From the NCBI RefSeq assembly GCF_014644535.1, contig NZ_BMKW01000001.1, positions 558,001-622,000 on the forward strand: a DNA stretch of 64,000 nt. The letters are read 5' to 3'. The notes beneath the pieces are model-generated. The model did not search any database. It was not told the DNA's origin and saw nothing but the letters and a program-made list of their open reading frames with translations. Position numbers and translations under genes: made by a program. Below are positions 1-9,143 of the stretch, one piece after another; positions within the stretch are counted from its first letter, which is position 1, and each line of letters starts with the position of its first letter. The DNA is from Neoroseomonas lacus (GTDB taxonomy: Bacteria; Pseudomonadota; Alphaproteobacteria; Acetobacterales; Acetobacteraceae).

Positions 1-2
1 TC

Positions 3-782
3 GCCGCCGGTGGGCATGGCCGCGCCAAGGAAGGCCCACCCGCGCTGCTCGACGCCGCCATCGCCGCCGAGCCCGACCGCATCCCCCGCATGGCGCCGGC
101 CGCCCGCCGCGCCGGCCTCATCGCCCTCGCGCTGTGGCTTTGGCCCGTCGTGCTGCTCTTCGGCACGCCGGTCTGGGGCGACATCGCCTGGTTCTTCTCG
201 AAGATGGCGGTGGCCACCTTCGGCGGCGCCTATGCGGTGCTCGCCTATGTCGCGCAGGAAGCGGTCGACCACTACCATTGGCTCACCGCGCCCGAGATGC
301 TGGCCGGGCTCGGCCTCGCCGAGACCACCCCCGGCCCGCTCATCCTCGTGCTGCAATTCGTCGGCTTCCTGGCCGGCTATCGCGAGGGCGGCGTGATGGG
401 CGGCGTCGGCGCCAGCCTGCTGACGCTGTTGGTCACCTTCGCGCCCTGCTTCGCCTGGATCTTTCTCGGCGCCCCCTACGTCGAGAAGCTGCACGAGGCA
501 CCACGGCTGAAGGGCGCGCTGGCGGGGGTGACGGCCGCGGTGGTCGGCGTCATCGCCAACCTCGCCTTCTGGTTCGGGCTGCGCGTGGTCTTCACCGAAG
601 TGCGGCGCATCACGTTCGGCCCGGTGACGATCGATGTACCGGTGCTGGCAACGTTGCAACCCGCCGCGCTCGGCCTCGCGCTGCTCGCCGCCCTCTTGCT
701 GTTCGGGCTGAAATGGGGGCTGGCGCGGGTGCTCGGCGTCAGTGCCCTGGCGGGTCTGGGGGTGTCGTTCCTGGCGGGGTGA
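3..782 (+). CDS. chrA: chromate transporter ChrA, C-terminal half (5' end outside window)
   Basis: This is the last ~259 residues of a CHR-family (ChrA) membrane transporter, which exports chromate from the cytoplasm. The reading frame is open from the first bases of the window, so the gene starts upstream. The visible part has a CHR-domain opening with a TFGGAYAVL stretch, then a TPGPLIL motif and several hydrophobic segments (LLTLLVTFAPCFAWIFL, ALAGVTAAVVGVIANLAFW, and a final Leu/Ala-rich helix). Full-length family members have about 400-450 residues and two CHR halves; this looks like the second half. A strong hairpin follows the stop codon. The family call is firm. Chromate as the real substrate is inferred from the family only. 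Confidence 0.88.
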   Translation, partial: AAGGHGRAKEGPPALLDAAIAAEPDRIPRMAPAARRAGLIALALWLWPVVLLFGTPVWGDIAWFFSKMAVATFGGAYAVLAYVAQEAVDHYHWLTAPEMLAGLGLAETTPGPLILVLQFVGFLAGYREGGVMGGVGASLLTLLVTFAPCFAWIFLGAPYVEKLHEAPRLKGALAGVTAAVVGVIANLAFWFGLRVVFTEVRRITFGPVTIDVPVLATLQPAALGLALLAALLLFGLKWGLARVLGVSALAGLGVSFLAG

Positions 783-843
783 TGGCCGTAGGCGCGGCGG
801 AGGACGCGCCGGAGAGGGCTTTGCCCCCTCCGGACCTCCCCCA

Positions 844-865
844 CCAAAGGCCTAAGGGCCTTTGG
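844..865. terminator. hairpin after chrA, possible bidirectional terminator
   Basis: A perfect 9-bp inverted repeat (CCAAAGGCC / GGCCTTTGG) with a 4-base loop lies about 60 bases after the chrA stop and before the convergent solute-binding protein gene. There is no clear T tract. The surrounding 783-1061 gap also holds imperfect GGGGC...GCCCC pairings of the kind common in intergenic spacers of this group. No gene is seen in the gap. Confidence 0.5.
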
Positions 866-1061
866 AAACCAATACTTGGCGCTGGGCCAGGGACTTTGTC
901 TCCGGGAACGAACGGCGCGTCAGGCAGGGGAACGGGTCTTGGCGCCGATCCCCGCCATGATGCCCGGCGCGAACCAAAGGCCCGCTGGCCTGCGGTGGGG
1001 TGGATTGGAGAGGCAATGCCCCTCCAACCTTCATGTCCACGGGGCAAAGCCCCTCAATTCC

Positions 1062-2660
1062 TCACCGCGCCGCCTTGCGGATATTCCACGCAATGATCGT
1101 CCCCGGCATCGCCAGTACGCCCGAGACGCGCGGGCTGACCGCCGAGGGCAAATACCACTGCCCGAACGGCACATAGGGCACCAGGCGATACGCGCTGGTC
1201 TGCAACTCATCGAGAATCCGCTGCCGCTCCGCCGGGCTCGCCGCATAGGGGAAGGCATCGATCAGCGCCTGATGCGGCGCGTCACACGGCCAGCCCGGCC
1301 AGGCGCGGTCGCAGGATGCCTGCATCGGCACGTTGCCCACCGGGTCCGAGGCGCCAAGCCCGTTCCAATAGGTCAGCCCGATATTCCACCCGCCCTCGGA
1401 TGGCGGCCGCCGATTGGCGCGCCGCCCCGCCATGGAGGCGAAATCCATCGCCTGCACATCGGTGCGGAAGCCGACGGATTGCATCTGCTGCGCCAACACC
1501 AGCGTCGCCGCATGGACGAAGGGATTGTCGGTCGGGTCCATGATGACGACAGGCGTGCCATCATACCCGCTCTCGCGCAGCAGGGCGCGCGCCCGCTCCC
1601 GCGCCGCTGGCGAGCCGAGCCCCGCCGGCACGCCGGCCTGCGTCTCCTGCGCCGACCCGCAGATGAAGAAGGCGTGGCAGACCTGGTACAGCGCCGGGTC
1701 GGGGAACATCGCCTGCAGCATCTCCTCCTGGTCCACCAGCAGCATCAGCGCCTCGCGCGCGCGGGCGTCATTGAAGGGCGGCTGCACATGGTTCGGCCGG
1801 ATCATCCCCGGCGCCCCCAGCGTATTCGTGCGAATGATCTGCATGCCGCGCCGCTGCAGCATCGGCAGAAAATCCACGCCAGGGCTCTCGATGTAGTCGA
1901 GTTCGCCCTGGATTAGCGCCAGCACCGCGGTCTGCGCATTGGCGATGTTCAGCCACTCGACGCGATCGACATGCGCGACCTTGCCTCCCGCCGTCCCCGA
2001 GGCGGGCTCCCCGCGCGGCACGTAGTTCGGATTGCGCCGATACACCACGCGCGACCCTGGCACCCATTCATCCCGCACGAAGATAAACGGGCCGGAACCA
2101 ATGGTCTCGGTGATCGCCGTGAAGGGGTCGGTGGCGGCGATGCGCGCCGGCATGATCGCCGGCATGTTGCCCGCCGGCTTCGACAGCGCATCGAGCATCA
2201 GCCCATAGGGCCGCCGCAGCCGCCAGACGAAGGCCTTGCCATCGCCCTCCGGCTCCAGCGCCTCGGTGATCGCCATGATCTGCCGGCCATGCGGGTCGCG
2301 CGCGCCCCAGCGGCGCAGCGAGGCCACCACATCCGTCGCGGTGACCGGCGCGCCGTCATGGAAGGCCAGCCCGTCGCGCAGCGTGAAGCGCCAGGTGAGC
2401 GCGTCCTCCGAGACCGTCCAGGCACCGACCATCTGCGGCTGCGGCCGCTGGTTCGCGTCGCGCCCGAACAGCTGGTCATAGATCATGTGCGCGTGCGACT
2501 GCACGACCCCGGCCGTGGTGTTGATCGGGTCGAGCGTCTGCAGGTCGGCATTGGGCACCATGCGCAGGACCCGGTCCGGCAGCACGGTTTGCGCGGCCAG
2601 CGGCGCCGCGACGAACGCGGCGGCGGCCACCAGCAGGGCGCGGGCGGTGCGGATGATCAT
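1062..2660 (-). CDS. ABC transporter solute-binding protein, family 5 (peptide/opine type)
   Basis: A 532-residue periplasmic binding protein of the SBP_bac_5 family, which captures peptides, opines or similar solutes for an ABC importer. It has a Sec signal peptide ending near AAPLAAQ and the family features RMVPNADLQTLDPI near the N terminus, then WRFTLRDGLAFHDGAPVTA and a C-terminal PFGQWYLP segment. The ATG is preceded by GGGAGAG about 6 bases upstream. No permease or ATPase genes are adjacent, so it is an orphan binding protein and its ligand cannot be told. It is divergent from the DUF547 gene. Confidence 0.9.
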   Translation of the reverse strand: MIIRTARALLVAAAAFVAAPLAAQTVLPDRVLRMVPNADLQTLDPINTTAGVVQSHAHMIYDQLFGRDANQRPQPQMVGAWTVSEDALTWRFTLRDGLAFHDGAPVTATDVVASLRRWGARDPHGRQIMAITEALEPEGDGKAFVWRLRRPYGLMLDALSKPAGNMPAIMPARIAATDPFTAITETIGSGPFIFVRDEWVPGSRVVYRRNPNYVPRGEPASGTAGGKVAHVDRVEWLNIANAQTAVLALIQGELDYIESPGVDFLPMLQRRGMQIIRTNTLGAPGMIRPNHVQPPFNDARAREALMLLVDQEEMLQAMFPDPALYQVCHAFFICGSAQETQAGVPAGLGSPAARERARALLRESGYDGTPVVIMDPTDNPFVHAATLVLAQQMQSVGFRTDVQAMDFASMAGRRANRRPPSEGGWNIGLTYWNGLGASDPVGNVPMQASCDRAWPGWPCDAPHQALIDAFPYAASPAERQRILDELQTSAYRLVPYVPFGQWYLPSAVSPRVSGVLAMPGTIIAWNIRKAAR

Positions 2661-2796
2661 GCGAGGCTCTCCCGGTCGCGCCGAGCATGGCGCGCGTGTT
2701 TTATGGACCGATCGCTACAGAATTCAAGACAACGGCAGCGTAACCGCCTCCCGCACCGTGGCGAAGCCCGGCCATGGACGGTGGAATTGCCAAGGC

Positions 2797-3594
2797 ATGA
2801 TCGCGACAGCCGCACGGCGCAGCCTGTTCGCCCTCGCCCTGCCGGCCCTGCTGCCGCACCGCGCCACGGCGGTGGAACCGACGCTCGACGCCCTGCTCGC
2901 CCGCCATCTCAGCCTGCCGCCCGATGGCATCGCCCGCGTCGACTACGCCGCCTGGAAGGGCGACAGAAACGCCCTCGCCTCGCTGCATGCCTGGATCGCC
3001 GGCGCCGCCACGTCCCAGCCCTCGGCCATGCCCCGTGCCGAGGCCTTCGCCTTCTGGACCAACCTGTACAACGCACTGACGCTGAGCGTGGTACTCGACC
3101 GCTACCCGGTCGGCTCGATCCGCGACATCCATTCAACCGGCGTGCCCTTCGACCCGCGGCAATTCTTCGGCCCCTGGCGCACGCGCCTCGTCACCGTGGA
3201 GGGGCGGCGGATGTCGCTCGACGACATCGAGCACGGCACGATGCGCCCCACCTACCGCGACCCGCGCCTGCACTACGCGGTGAACTGCGCCTCGCTCGGC
3301 TGCCCCAACCTGCGCCCGCGCGCCTGGCGCGCCGCCACGCTCGAGGCCGATCTCGACGAGGCCGCCCGCGCCTACATCAACCACCCGCGCGGCGTCGGCG
3401 TGCTGTCCGATGGAAGGCTGCGCGTCTCCTCGATCTATCACTGGTTCCGCGAGGATTTCGGCGACAGCGAGGCCGGCGTGCTCGCCCATCTGGCCCGCTA
3501 CGCCGCCCCGGCGCTGGCCGCGCGCCTGCACGGCGCGCGCATCGCCGGGCATGACTACGACTGGACTCTCAACGACGTCGCCGGCCGGCGCTGA
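2797..3594 (+). CDS. DUF547 domain secreted protein
   Basis: A 265-residue protein with an N-terminal signal peptide (MIATAARRSLFALALPALLPHRATA) followed by a DUF547 domain. Recognisable family stretches are FWTNLYNALTLSVVLDRYPVGSIRDI, the ISLDDIEHG-like MSLDDIEHGTMR, and HYAVNCASLGCPNLRP with its conserved Cys pair, then a C-terminal YHWFREDFG. The ATG at 2797 was chosen because it begins the signal peptide; longer in-frame starts give no sensible N terminus. The function of DUF547 is not established, although the fold resembles cysteine-dependent enzymes. The 3' end overlaps the convergent YeeE/YedE gene by 40 bases. Confidence 0.85.
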   Translation: MIATAARRSLFALALPALLPHRATAVEPTLDALLARHLSLPPDGIARVDYAAWKGDRNALASLHAWIAGAATSQPSAMPRAEAFAFWTNLYNALTLSVVLDRYPVGSIRDIHSTGVPFDPRQFFGPWRTRLVTVEGRRMSLDDIEHGTMRPTYRDPRLHYAVNCASLGCPNLRPRAWRAATLEADLDEAARAYINHPRGVGVLSDGRLRVSSIYHWFREDFGDSEAGVLAHLARYAAPALAARLHGARIAGHDYDWTLNDVAGRR

Positions 3595-4682
3595 ACCGCC
3601 GCCGGCCCCGACAGGCCAAACAACGGCCGTAGCCGGATGCCCAGCCAACACCCCGGCAGCACCGCGACGAACCACACGAACCCATGCAGGCTACCTGAGG
3701 AAACCCCACCGAGGAACGCGCCGATATTGCATCCGAAGGAAAGCCGGGCGCCGATCCCCAGCAACACCCCGCCCAGCGCCGCCCCCGCCGTCCCGCGCGC
3801 GCCGATCGCCACCCCGTGGCGCAGCCGCCCGGTCGCCGAGGCTGCCCCCAGCGCGCCCAGCACCAGACCGACATCGCCAAGCGAGCCATGCATGGCCAGC
3901 AGCGGCTCGCTCAGGATCCGCGCCATCCCCGGGTCGGACCAGAATTCCGTCCCCGCCAGCACCGGCACCACGCCCTCGATCGCCTGCGCCCCCCACAGCG
4001 TCAGCCCCATGGTGATGCCCCAAGGGTCGCCGGTGACGAGGAACACCACCACCGCCAGCGCGCCGATCACCGCGCCCCCGCGCAGCGCGGCAGCACTCGG
4101 CACCGCCCCGCGCAACACCACCAGGGCCATCACCAGCAACAACGCCTCGGTCGCCAGCAAGCCACCCCAGGGGCCGAACAGCGCGGCGAAATCCACCGAC
4201 ACCCCGGGCAGCCGCATCGCCGCCGGCACCATCAGGCTGCCCAACACCCCACCGAGGCAGAAGAAGGGCAGCGCCACCCACATGCGCCGCGACCCCTGCC
4301 CCGCCGCTGACAGCGCACCCGAGCCACAACCATTCGCCAGCATCATGCCAATGCCGAAGACCGCCGCACCGACCAGCAGCGACGGCCCAACCGGCATCAC
4401 GAAGCGCCCATAATTCTCCGACAGCGCGCCGACCGGCAGCACCACCAGCGCCGCCACCGCCGGCGCGATGAAGCCGGCGCCGAGCCCGCGACCGTCGCCC
4501 TCGGCAAGGAAGCTGCGGAAGCCGCCACTGAAGCCAAAATCCAGCAGCACGAAGGCGGCGCCGAGCGCGATCGTCACGGCCAGCAGCGGCACCAGGGCGG
4601 GATCCGGCAGGCCGCGGATCCCGGCCAGCACCGCGACGGTCCCGGCGACGGCGAGCACCAGGCCCGGGCGATGGATCGCCAC
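3555..4682 (-). CDS. YeeE/YedE family transporter (TsuA-like thiosulfate or sulfur uptake)
   Basis: A membrane protein of about 375 residues with roughly ten hydrophobic segments arranged as two related halves. Each half carries the conserved cysteine region of the family: ANGCGSGALSAAGQGS in the first and LSFGCNIGAFLGGVSSGS in the second. These cysteines relay thiosulfate in TsuA, the characterised relative. The start is taken as GTG at 4682, one base past the stop of the upstream DUF302 gene; longer starts would run through that gene. The coupling implies joint expression. Sulfur transport is supported by family; the exact substrate is inference. Confidence 0.85.
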   Translation of the reverse strand: MAIHRPGLVLAVAGTVAVLAGIRGLPDPALVPLLAVTIALGAAFVLLDFGFSGGFRSFLAEGDGRGLGAGFIAPAVAALVVLPVGALSENYGRFVMPVGPSLLVGAAVFGIGMMLANGCGSGALSAAGQGSRRMWVALPFFCLGGVLGSLMVPAAMRLPGVSVDFAALFGPWGGLLATEALLLVMALVVLRGAVPSAAALRGGAVIGALAVVVFLVTGDPWGITMGLTLWGAQAIEGVVPVLAGTEFWSDPGMARILSEPLLAMHGSLGDVGLVLGALGAASATGRLRHGVAIGARGTAGAALGGVLLGIGARLSFGCNIGAFLGGVSSGSLHGFVWFVAVLPGCWLGIRLRPLFGLSGPAAVQRRPATSLRVQS

Positions 4683-4683
4683 G

Positions 4684-5193
4684 CTAGCCGGCCGCCTTGC
4701 GCACCAGCGTATCGAGGAAGGCATCGGTCGCCTGCCGCGCCTCCGGCGGCATAGCGATGCCGTGGCGGGCGAAGACGCGCGTGGCGATATCCTCGCCCGT
4801 GCTGCGGGTGACCTGCGTCTGGCCGGCATCGTCCTGCCACACCAGCACGCGCATCGGCAGGTCGAGCGCCAAGGTCGGATTCGACGCCATCGCCCCGGTG
4901 CCCGCGCGCGGATTGCCGAAGAACACCACGATGCGCGGCCGCAGCGTCATGCCGACCGCTTCGGCGGCGGCGGCGTGGTCGATCTCGGTGAAGACCACCC
5001 AATTCGCCTCCCGCACCGCGGCGGCAAAGCGGTCCAGCGTCACCCGCACGGGATGCGCGCTCGGGTGCGTCACCAGGCCGACCTCCTGCGCCGCGGCGGG
5101 GTGGCTCGCCACGATCAGCACGGCGGCGGCGGCCACGCCCAACTGCCGGCGATCCAGGCCCGCGCGCAGCGTCTCGTCGATGGATGGCGTCAT
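4684..5193 (-). CDS. DUF302 domain protein, exported
   Basis: A 169-residue protein with a signal-peptide-like N terminus (GVAAAAVLIVASHPAAAQ) and a DUF302 domain. The family pattern is clear: VRVTLDRFAAAVREANWVVFTEIDHAAAAEAVG, then LRPRIVVFFGNPRAG and LDLPMRVLVWQDDAGQTQV. The start ATG at 5193 has GGGGAGA about 9 bases upstream. It lies immediately before the YeeE/YedE transporter and the two are nearly overlapping. DUF302 proteins have no firmly known activity; pairing with a sulfur-type transporter suggests a periplasmic sulfur role, which is inference. Confidence 0.85.
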   Translation of the reverse strand: MTPSIDETLRAGLDRRQLGVAAAAVLIVASHPAAAQEVGLVTHPSAHPVRVTLDRFAAAVREANWVVFTEIDHAAAAEAVGMTLRPRIVVFFGNPRAGTGAMASNPTLALDLPMRVLVWQDDAGQTQVTRSTGEDIATRVFARHGIAMPPEARQATDAFLDTLVRKAAG

Positions 5194-5378
5194 GGCGGCA
5201 TTCTCCCCTGGCAACCCATCTGGGCCATCCGGGACTTCGTCGCGCATCGCCCCGACGTTACGGAGGGGTTCACTGTACCGGGCGAGAGGTCCGGCAGAGC
5301 GCGCGGTCGAGCCCGCCACCTGCCGGCATCAACAAGCCGTCGCCCCCGGGCCGGGACATCGACCGTCGGTCCTCCCCC

Positions 5379-6482
5379 TCAGCCCGGCGTGAACGCCTCA
5401 TGCACCGAGGTCTGGATCCCGCCGCCGACGATCGGCCCGCCGCCCGCCACATGGATGCTCCCGCCCAGCAGCGCCGCGCCAAGGCCGTGGCGCGGCGTGG
5501 GCATCGGCGCGTGGCTCATCCAGCTGTCGCTCGCGGGGTCGTAGGATTCCAGCGTGCCGATGACACGGTCGATGGGCCGGTTCTGTGCGTCATACAACCG
5601 TTCCTCGCCGCCGAAGCACCACATCCGCCCGTTCAGCAGCACCATGCCGTGGCCCGACCGCGGCGTCGGGATGGGCGCGCGCAGCCGCCAGGTATCGGCC
5701 GCCGGGTCATAGACATGGTGCAGGTTGGTGTTGTTCTCGAAGGTGTTGAAGCGGCCGCCGATGATGTGGATGCGCCCCTCCCACACCGCGATGCCGACAT
5801 GGTCGCGCGCAGCGGGCATGGCGCGCAGGATGCTCCAGCGGTCCGCCTGCGGATCATAGACCTCGGTCCAGCCGACGGAGGCGCGTTCGGGCGCCGGGTC
5901 CGAGGCACCGCCCACATGATAGATCTTCCCGCCCACGGCGACGACGCCACCGGCCCCGCGCGGGCGCGGCATGGGCGCGACGGTCTCCCATTTGTCCTCG
6001 GCCACGACATAGACGAAGGCAAGTGCATCGGAGGCGCGGTTCTGCTCCTGGAAGCCGCCCAGCGCGTAGATGCGCCCCGCATCGGCGACCACGCCGACAT
6101 GGTTGGCGCCACGCGGCAACGGCGCGACTTCCTGCCAGCGATCCGTCGCGGGGTCATAGACATGGTGGTACGGCTTGTTGACCTCGCCGGTCGCATAGCC
6201 GCCGATGACGTGCAGCCGGTCGTTCCACGACGTCGCCCATGCCATTTCGCTGCGCGGCAACGGAAGCGGCGCGCGCGACACCCAGCGTCCGGGCGGGCCG
6301 GCCGGCGCCGGGCTGTCCAGCACGCGCTGGGCGAGTTGCTCCGGCGTGAGCCCCTGCGGGTTGGGGCCGCGCAGGGCGGTCATCTGGTCAGCCGGGATAT
6401 TGCCGCCATGGTGCTGCGCCCTCGCGGCGCCGACGCCGGCCAGCAACGCTGCCCCAGCCCCGACCAACGCCCTGCGGTGCAT
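5379..6482 (-). CDS. kelch-repeat beta-propeller protein, exported
   Basis: A 367-residue protein with a Tat/Sec-like leader (MHRRALVGAGAALLAGVGAARAQ) and six kelch-type blades. Repeats carry the typical signature of hydrophobic strand, GG, and a downstream Y...W pair: RLHVIGGYATG...VYDPATDRWQ, RIYALGGFQEQ, KIYHVGGASD...VYDPQADRW, RIHIIGGRFN...VYDPAADTW, RMWCFGGEE...SYDPASDSW and SIHVAGGGP. The ATG at 6482 has a GGAGGGG ribosome-binding site. Such periplasmic propellers bind proteins or sugars; the target here is unknown. It is divergent from a peptide-binding protein gene, with a 120-base shared promoter region. Confidence 0.88.
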   Translation of the reverse strand: MHRRALVGAGAALLAGVGAARAQHHGGNIPADQMTALRGPNPQGLTPEQLAQRVLDSPAPAGPPGRWVSRAPLPLPRSEMAWATSWNDRLHVIGGYATGEVNKPYHHVYDPATDRWQEVAPLPRGANHVGVVADAGRIYALGGFQEQNRASDALAFVYVVAEDKWETVAPMPRPRGAGGVVAVGGKIYHVGGASDPAPERASVGWTEVYDPQADRWSILRAMPAARDHVGIAVWEGRIHIIGGRFNTFENNTNLHHVYDPAADTWRLRAPIPTPRSGHGMVLLNGRMWCFGGEERLYDAQNRPIDRVIGTLESYDPASDSWMSHAPMPTPRHGLGAALLGGSIHVAGGGPIVGGGIQTSVHEAFTPG

Positions 6483-6602
6483 TGCTGACCCCTCCTCGCC
6501 CGGTTGATCTCGATCTTGGCGCATGATCGCGCCCGATCAAGGCTCCGATATTGCGATGGGCCGTCGCCATGCCATCCTGCCGCCAAGCCGGACAGGACAA
6601 GC

Positions 6603-8171
6603 ATGATGCGCCCGACAAGCCTCGCTCTTCTCCTCGCCGCCGCCTCGGCCCTGCCGGCGGCAGCACAGACCCTGACGATGGGCGCCGGCGCGCCCTCCAC
6701 CTCGCTCGATCCGCATTTCTTCAACGCAGCGCCGAATGCCTCGGTCGCCTCCCACCTCTTCTCCCGCCTGGTCGAACGCGACGCGCAGGTCCGCCCGCAG
6801 CCCGGCCTCGCGCAATCCTGGCGCGCCGTCTCCGACACCGTCTGGGAATTCAAGCTGCGCCCCGGCGTGAAATGGCATGACGGGCGGGACTTCACCGCCG
6901 ACGACGTCGTCTTCACCTTCGAACGCGCGCCCAACGTGCCAAACAGCCCCGGCGGCTTCGGCGGCTTCCTGCGCATGGTCGAACGGGTCGAGGTGGTGGA
7001 CCCGCTCACCCTGCGCATCCACACCAAGGCACCACACCCGCTGCTGCCCGTTGACCTCTCCTACATCTTCATCGTCTCCCGCCACATCGGCCAGGGGGCG
7101 ACGACCGACGACTACAACAGTGGCCGCGCCGCCATCGGCACCGGCCCCTATCGCCTGCGCGCCAACATGGCGGGCGAACGCGTGGAGTTCGAACGCAACG
7201 ACACCTATTGGGGCCCGCGCGAACCCTGGGCGCGCGCCACCTGGCGCGTCATCGCCAATGATTCCGCCCGCACCGCCGCCCTGCTCGCCGGCGATGTGGA
7301 CCTGATCGACCAGGTGCCCTCCTCCGACCTCGAACGCCTGCGCCGCGAAAGCCGCGTCGCCCTGCACCAGATCCAGGGCCTGCGCATGATCTACCTGCAG
7401 GCCGACTTCTCCCGCGACGGCAACCTGCCCGGCATCACCGACAACGCCGGCCAGCCCATCGCCACCAACCCCTTCCGCGACGTCCGCGTGCGCCGTGCCC
7501 TCTCGATCGGCATCAACCGCCCGGCGCTCACCGAACGCGTGATGGAAGGCACCGCCGAACCCTCCGGCCAATGGCTGCCGCCCGGCGTCTACTCCTACAA
7601 CCCCGCTGTCCCGCCACCCGCTTTCGACCCGGACGGCGCAAGGCGCCTGCTCGCCGAGGCCGGCTTCCCGCAGGGCTTCCGCGTGACGCTGACCTCGCCC
7701 AACGACCGCTACCCCAACGACGCCCGCACCGCCCAGGCCGTCGCCCAGATGTGGACGCGCATCGGCATCCGCACCGAAATCCAGGCGCTGCCCTGGTCAT
7801 CCTTCTCCGCCCGCGCATCACGGCAGGAATTCGCCATGCGCCTCGCCGGCTGGGGCTCCTCGACCGGCGAGGCCTCCTATGCCGCCATCAACATCATCGG
7901 CACCTACAACCGCGAGCAGCGGCGCGGCGCCTCGAATGCCGGCCGCTACTCCAACCCGACGATGGACGCGCTGGTCGATCGCGCCACCACCATCCTCGAC
8001 GACGGCGAGCGCGAGCGCGTGCTGCAGGACGTGATCAAGGTCGCGATGGACGACATGGCGGTCATCCCGCTGTTTCACCTGGTGAACACCTGGGCGACAC
8101 GACGCGGCATTACCTACGAGGCGCGGATGGATGAGAGCACCCGGGCGATGGCGGCGCGGGCGGCGCCGTGA
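6603..8171 (+). CDS. ABC transporter solute-binding protein, family 5 (dipeptide/oligopeptide type)
   Basis: A 522-residue SBP_bac_5 protein with a signal peptide (MMRPTSLALLLAAASALPAAAQ). Family landmarks are TSLDPHFFNAAPN, the VWEFKLRPGVKWHDGRDFTADDVVFTFERA block, IGTGPYRLRANMAGERVEFERND, and a late IKVAMDDMAVIPLFH segment. Two adjacent ATG codons (6603, 6606) follow a GGACAGGA ribosome-binding site. As with the gene at 1062, no transporter subunits are next to it, so it probably serves a permease encoded elsewhere. The ligand cannot be inferred. A GC-rich hairpin and T-run follow the stop. Confidence 0.9.
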   Translation: MMRPTSLALLLAAASALPAAAQTLTMGAGAPSTSLDPHFFNAAPNASVASHLFSRLVERDAQVRPQPGLAQSWRAVSDTVWEFKLRPGVKWHDGRDFTADDVVFTFERAPNVPNSPGGFGGFLRMVERVEVVDPLTLRIHTKAPHPLLPVDLSYIFIVSRHIGQGATTDDYNSGRAAIGTGPYRLRANMAGERVEFERNDTYWGPREPWARATWRVIANDSARTAALLAGDVDLIDQVPSSDLERLRRESRVALHQIQGLRMIYLQADFSRDGNLPGITDNAGQPIATNPFRDVRVRRALSIGINRPALTERVMEGTAEPSGQWLPPGVYSYNPAVPPPAFDPDGARRLLAEAGFPQGFRVTLTSPNDRYPNDARTAQAVAQMWTRIGIRTEIQALPWSSFSARASRQEFAMRLAGWGSSTGEASYAAINIIGTYNREQRRGASNAGRYSNPTMDALVDRATTILDDGERERVLQDVIKVAMDDMAVIPLFHLVNTWATRRGITYEARMDESTRAMAARAAP

Positions 8172-8174
8172 AGG

Positions 8175-8215
8175 GCGGGGGAGGAGAACTTCCCCCGCAC
8201 CCCCTCCCTTTTTTT
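8175..8215 (+). terminator. terminator-like hairpin plus T run after the solute-binding gene
   Basis: Arms GCGGGGGA (8175-8182) and TCCCCCGC (8191-8198) form a perfect 8-bp stem just past the stop codon. A run of seven T bases follows at 8209-8215, about ten bases past the stem. The spacing to the T tract is longer than in a classic intrinsic terminator, so strength is uncertain. Confidence 0.55.
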
Positions 8216-8255
8216 GTCTGTCACCAAGCCGCGCCCGGCGCGGTGGGGGCGCCCA

Positions 8256-9005
8256 TCATGTTGTGAAGCTGCGGATCAGGCTGGTGGCCGAGAGCGCGAC
8301 GATGACCACGCCCACCACACCCATCAGGGGGCGCGTCGGCATGTGGCGCGTCGCCAACGCGGCGAAGGGCGCGGCAATCGCGCCGCCGATCACCAGCCCG
8401 ATCACGATCGGCCAGACCCCAATGCCGATGCTGGTCATGAAGGCCGCCGAGACCGCAACGGTGACGAAGAACTCCGCCGCGTTGGACGACCCGATCGCAA
8501 TCTTCGGGTCCAGACCGCGCCCGATCAGCGTGGAGGTGACCAGCGGCCCCCAGCCGCCGCCACCCACCGCATCGAGGAAGCCCCCGCCGAAGCCGATCGG
8601 CGCCGCGTCGCGCGTGGCCAGCGATGGGTCAGGCCGACGCCCCATGACGGCGCGGCGCAGCACGATGAGCCCCATGATGACGAGATAGAAGCTGACCGCC
8701 GGCTTCAGCAGATGCATCGGCAACTCGCTGGCCACCAGGGCACCGAACACGCCGCCGACCACCCCGGGCACCGCCAGCCGCAGCACCAGACGCGGGATGA
8801 CATGGCCAAGCCGCCAATGAGCAGCCCCCGACAAGGCGGTAGTGACGACCTCCGCCGCATGGACCCCGGCCGAAGCCATGGCCGGATGCACGCCCTGCGC
8901 CAACATGACCGAGCTGGCGGTGAGCCCATAGGCCATGCCGATCGCCCCATCGACGAACTGGGCGAGAAAACCGACGACGGCGTAAAATAAGACATCCTGG
9001 GACAG
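8256..9005 (-). CDS. TauE/SafE family sulfite or organosulfonate exporter, probable CTG start
   Basis: A TauE/SafE permease with about seven membrane segments. The family N-terminal motif reads VGFLAQFVDGAIGMAYG and the internal repeat reads GFGGGFLDAVGGGGWGP. The only in-frame ATG (8936) falls after the first motif and would delete the first helix. In the intact frame no ATG, GTG or TTG occurs upstream before a stop. CTG at 9005 gives LSQDVLFYAVVGFLA with GGAGG five bases before it, so I propose that start (249 residues). A one-base T loss after an out-of-frame ATG at 8995 would be the other explanation. Export of sulfur oxyanions is family-level inference. Confidence 0.82.
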   Translation of the reverse strand: MSQDVLFYAVVGFLAQFVDGAIGMAYGLTASSVMLAQGVHPAMASAGVHAAEVVTTALSGAAHWRLGHVIPRLVLRLAVPGVVGGVFGALVASELPMHLLKPAVSFYLVIMGLIVLRRAVMGRRPDPSLATRDAAPIGFGGGFLDAVGGGGWGPLVTSTLIGRGLDPKIAIGSSNAAEFFVTVAVSAAFMTSIGIGVWPIVIGLVIGGAIAAPFAALATRHMPTRPLMGVVGVVIVALSATSLIRSFTT

Positions 9006-9143
9006 ATGCGCCTCCGCTGAAACGGAACCGCGGTGCCATCGCCGCGTATCCGGCGACGCCTCTTCCCCTGGAGGTAGTATCCCGTATCACGCCTGCCCGT
9101 AGCAAGCGGTGTCGCTGCAGCGCGAAGCTGCAGCGACGCGGCG

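Noticed and set aside
4683-4829. N-terminal extension of the YeeE/YedE transporter into the DUF302 gene
   Set aside because: The extension is an Arg-rich shadow of DUF302; GTG 4682 gives the normal family length and order.
6490-6560. TTGATC...GATCAA pairing in the kelch/solute-binding divergent promoter
   Set aside because: Arms are only 6 bases with a long spacer and many GATC words nearby, so it may be chance.
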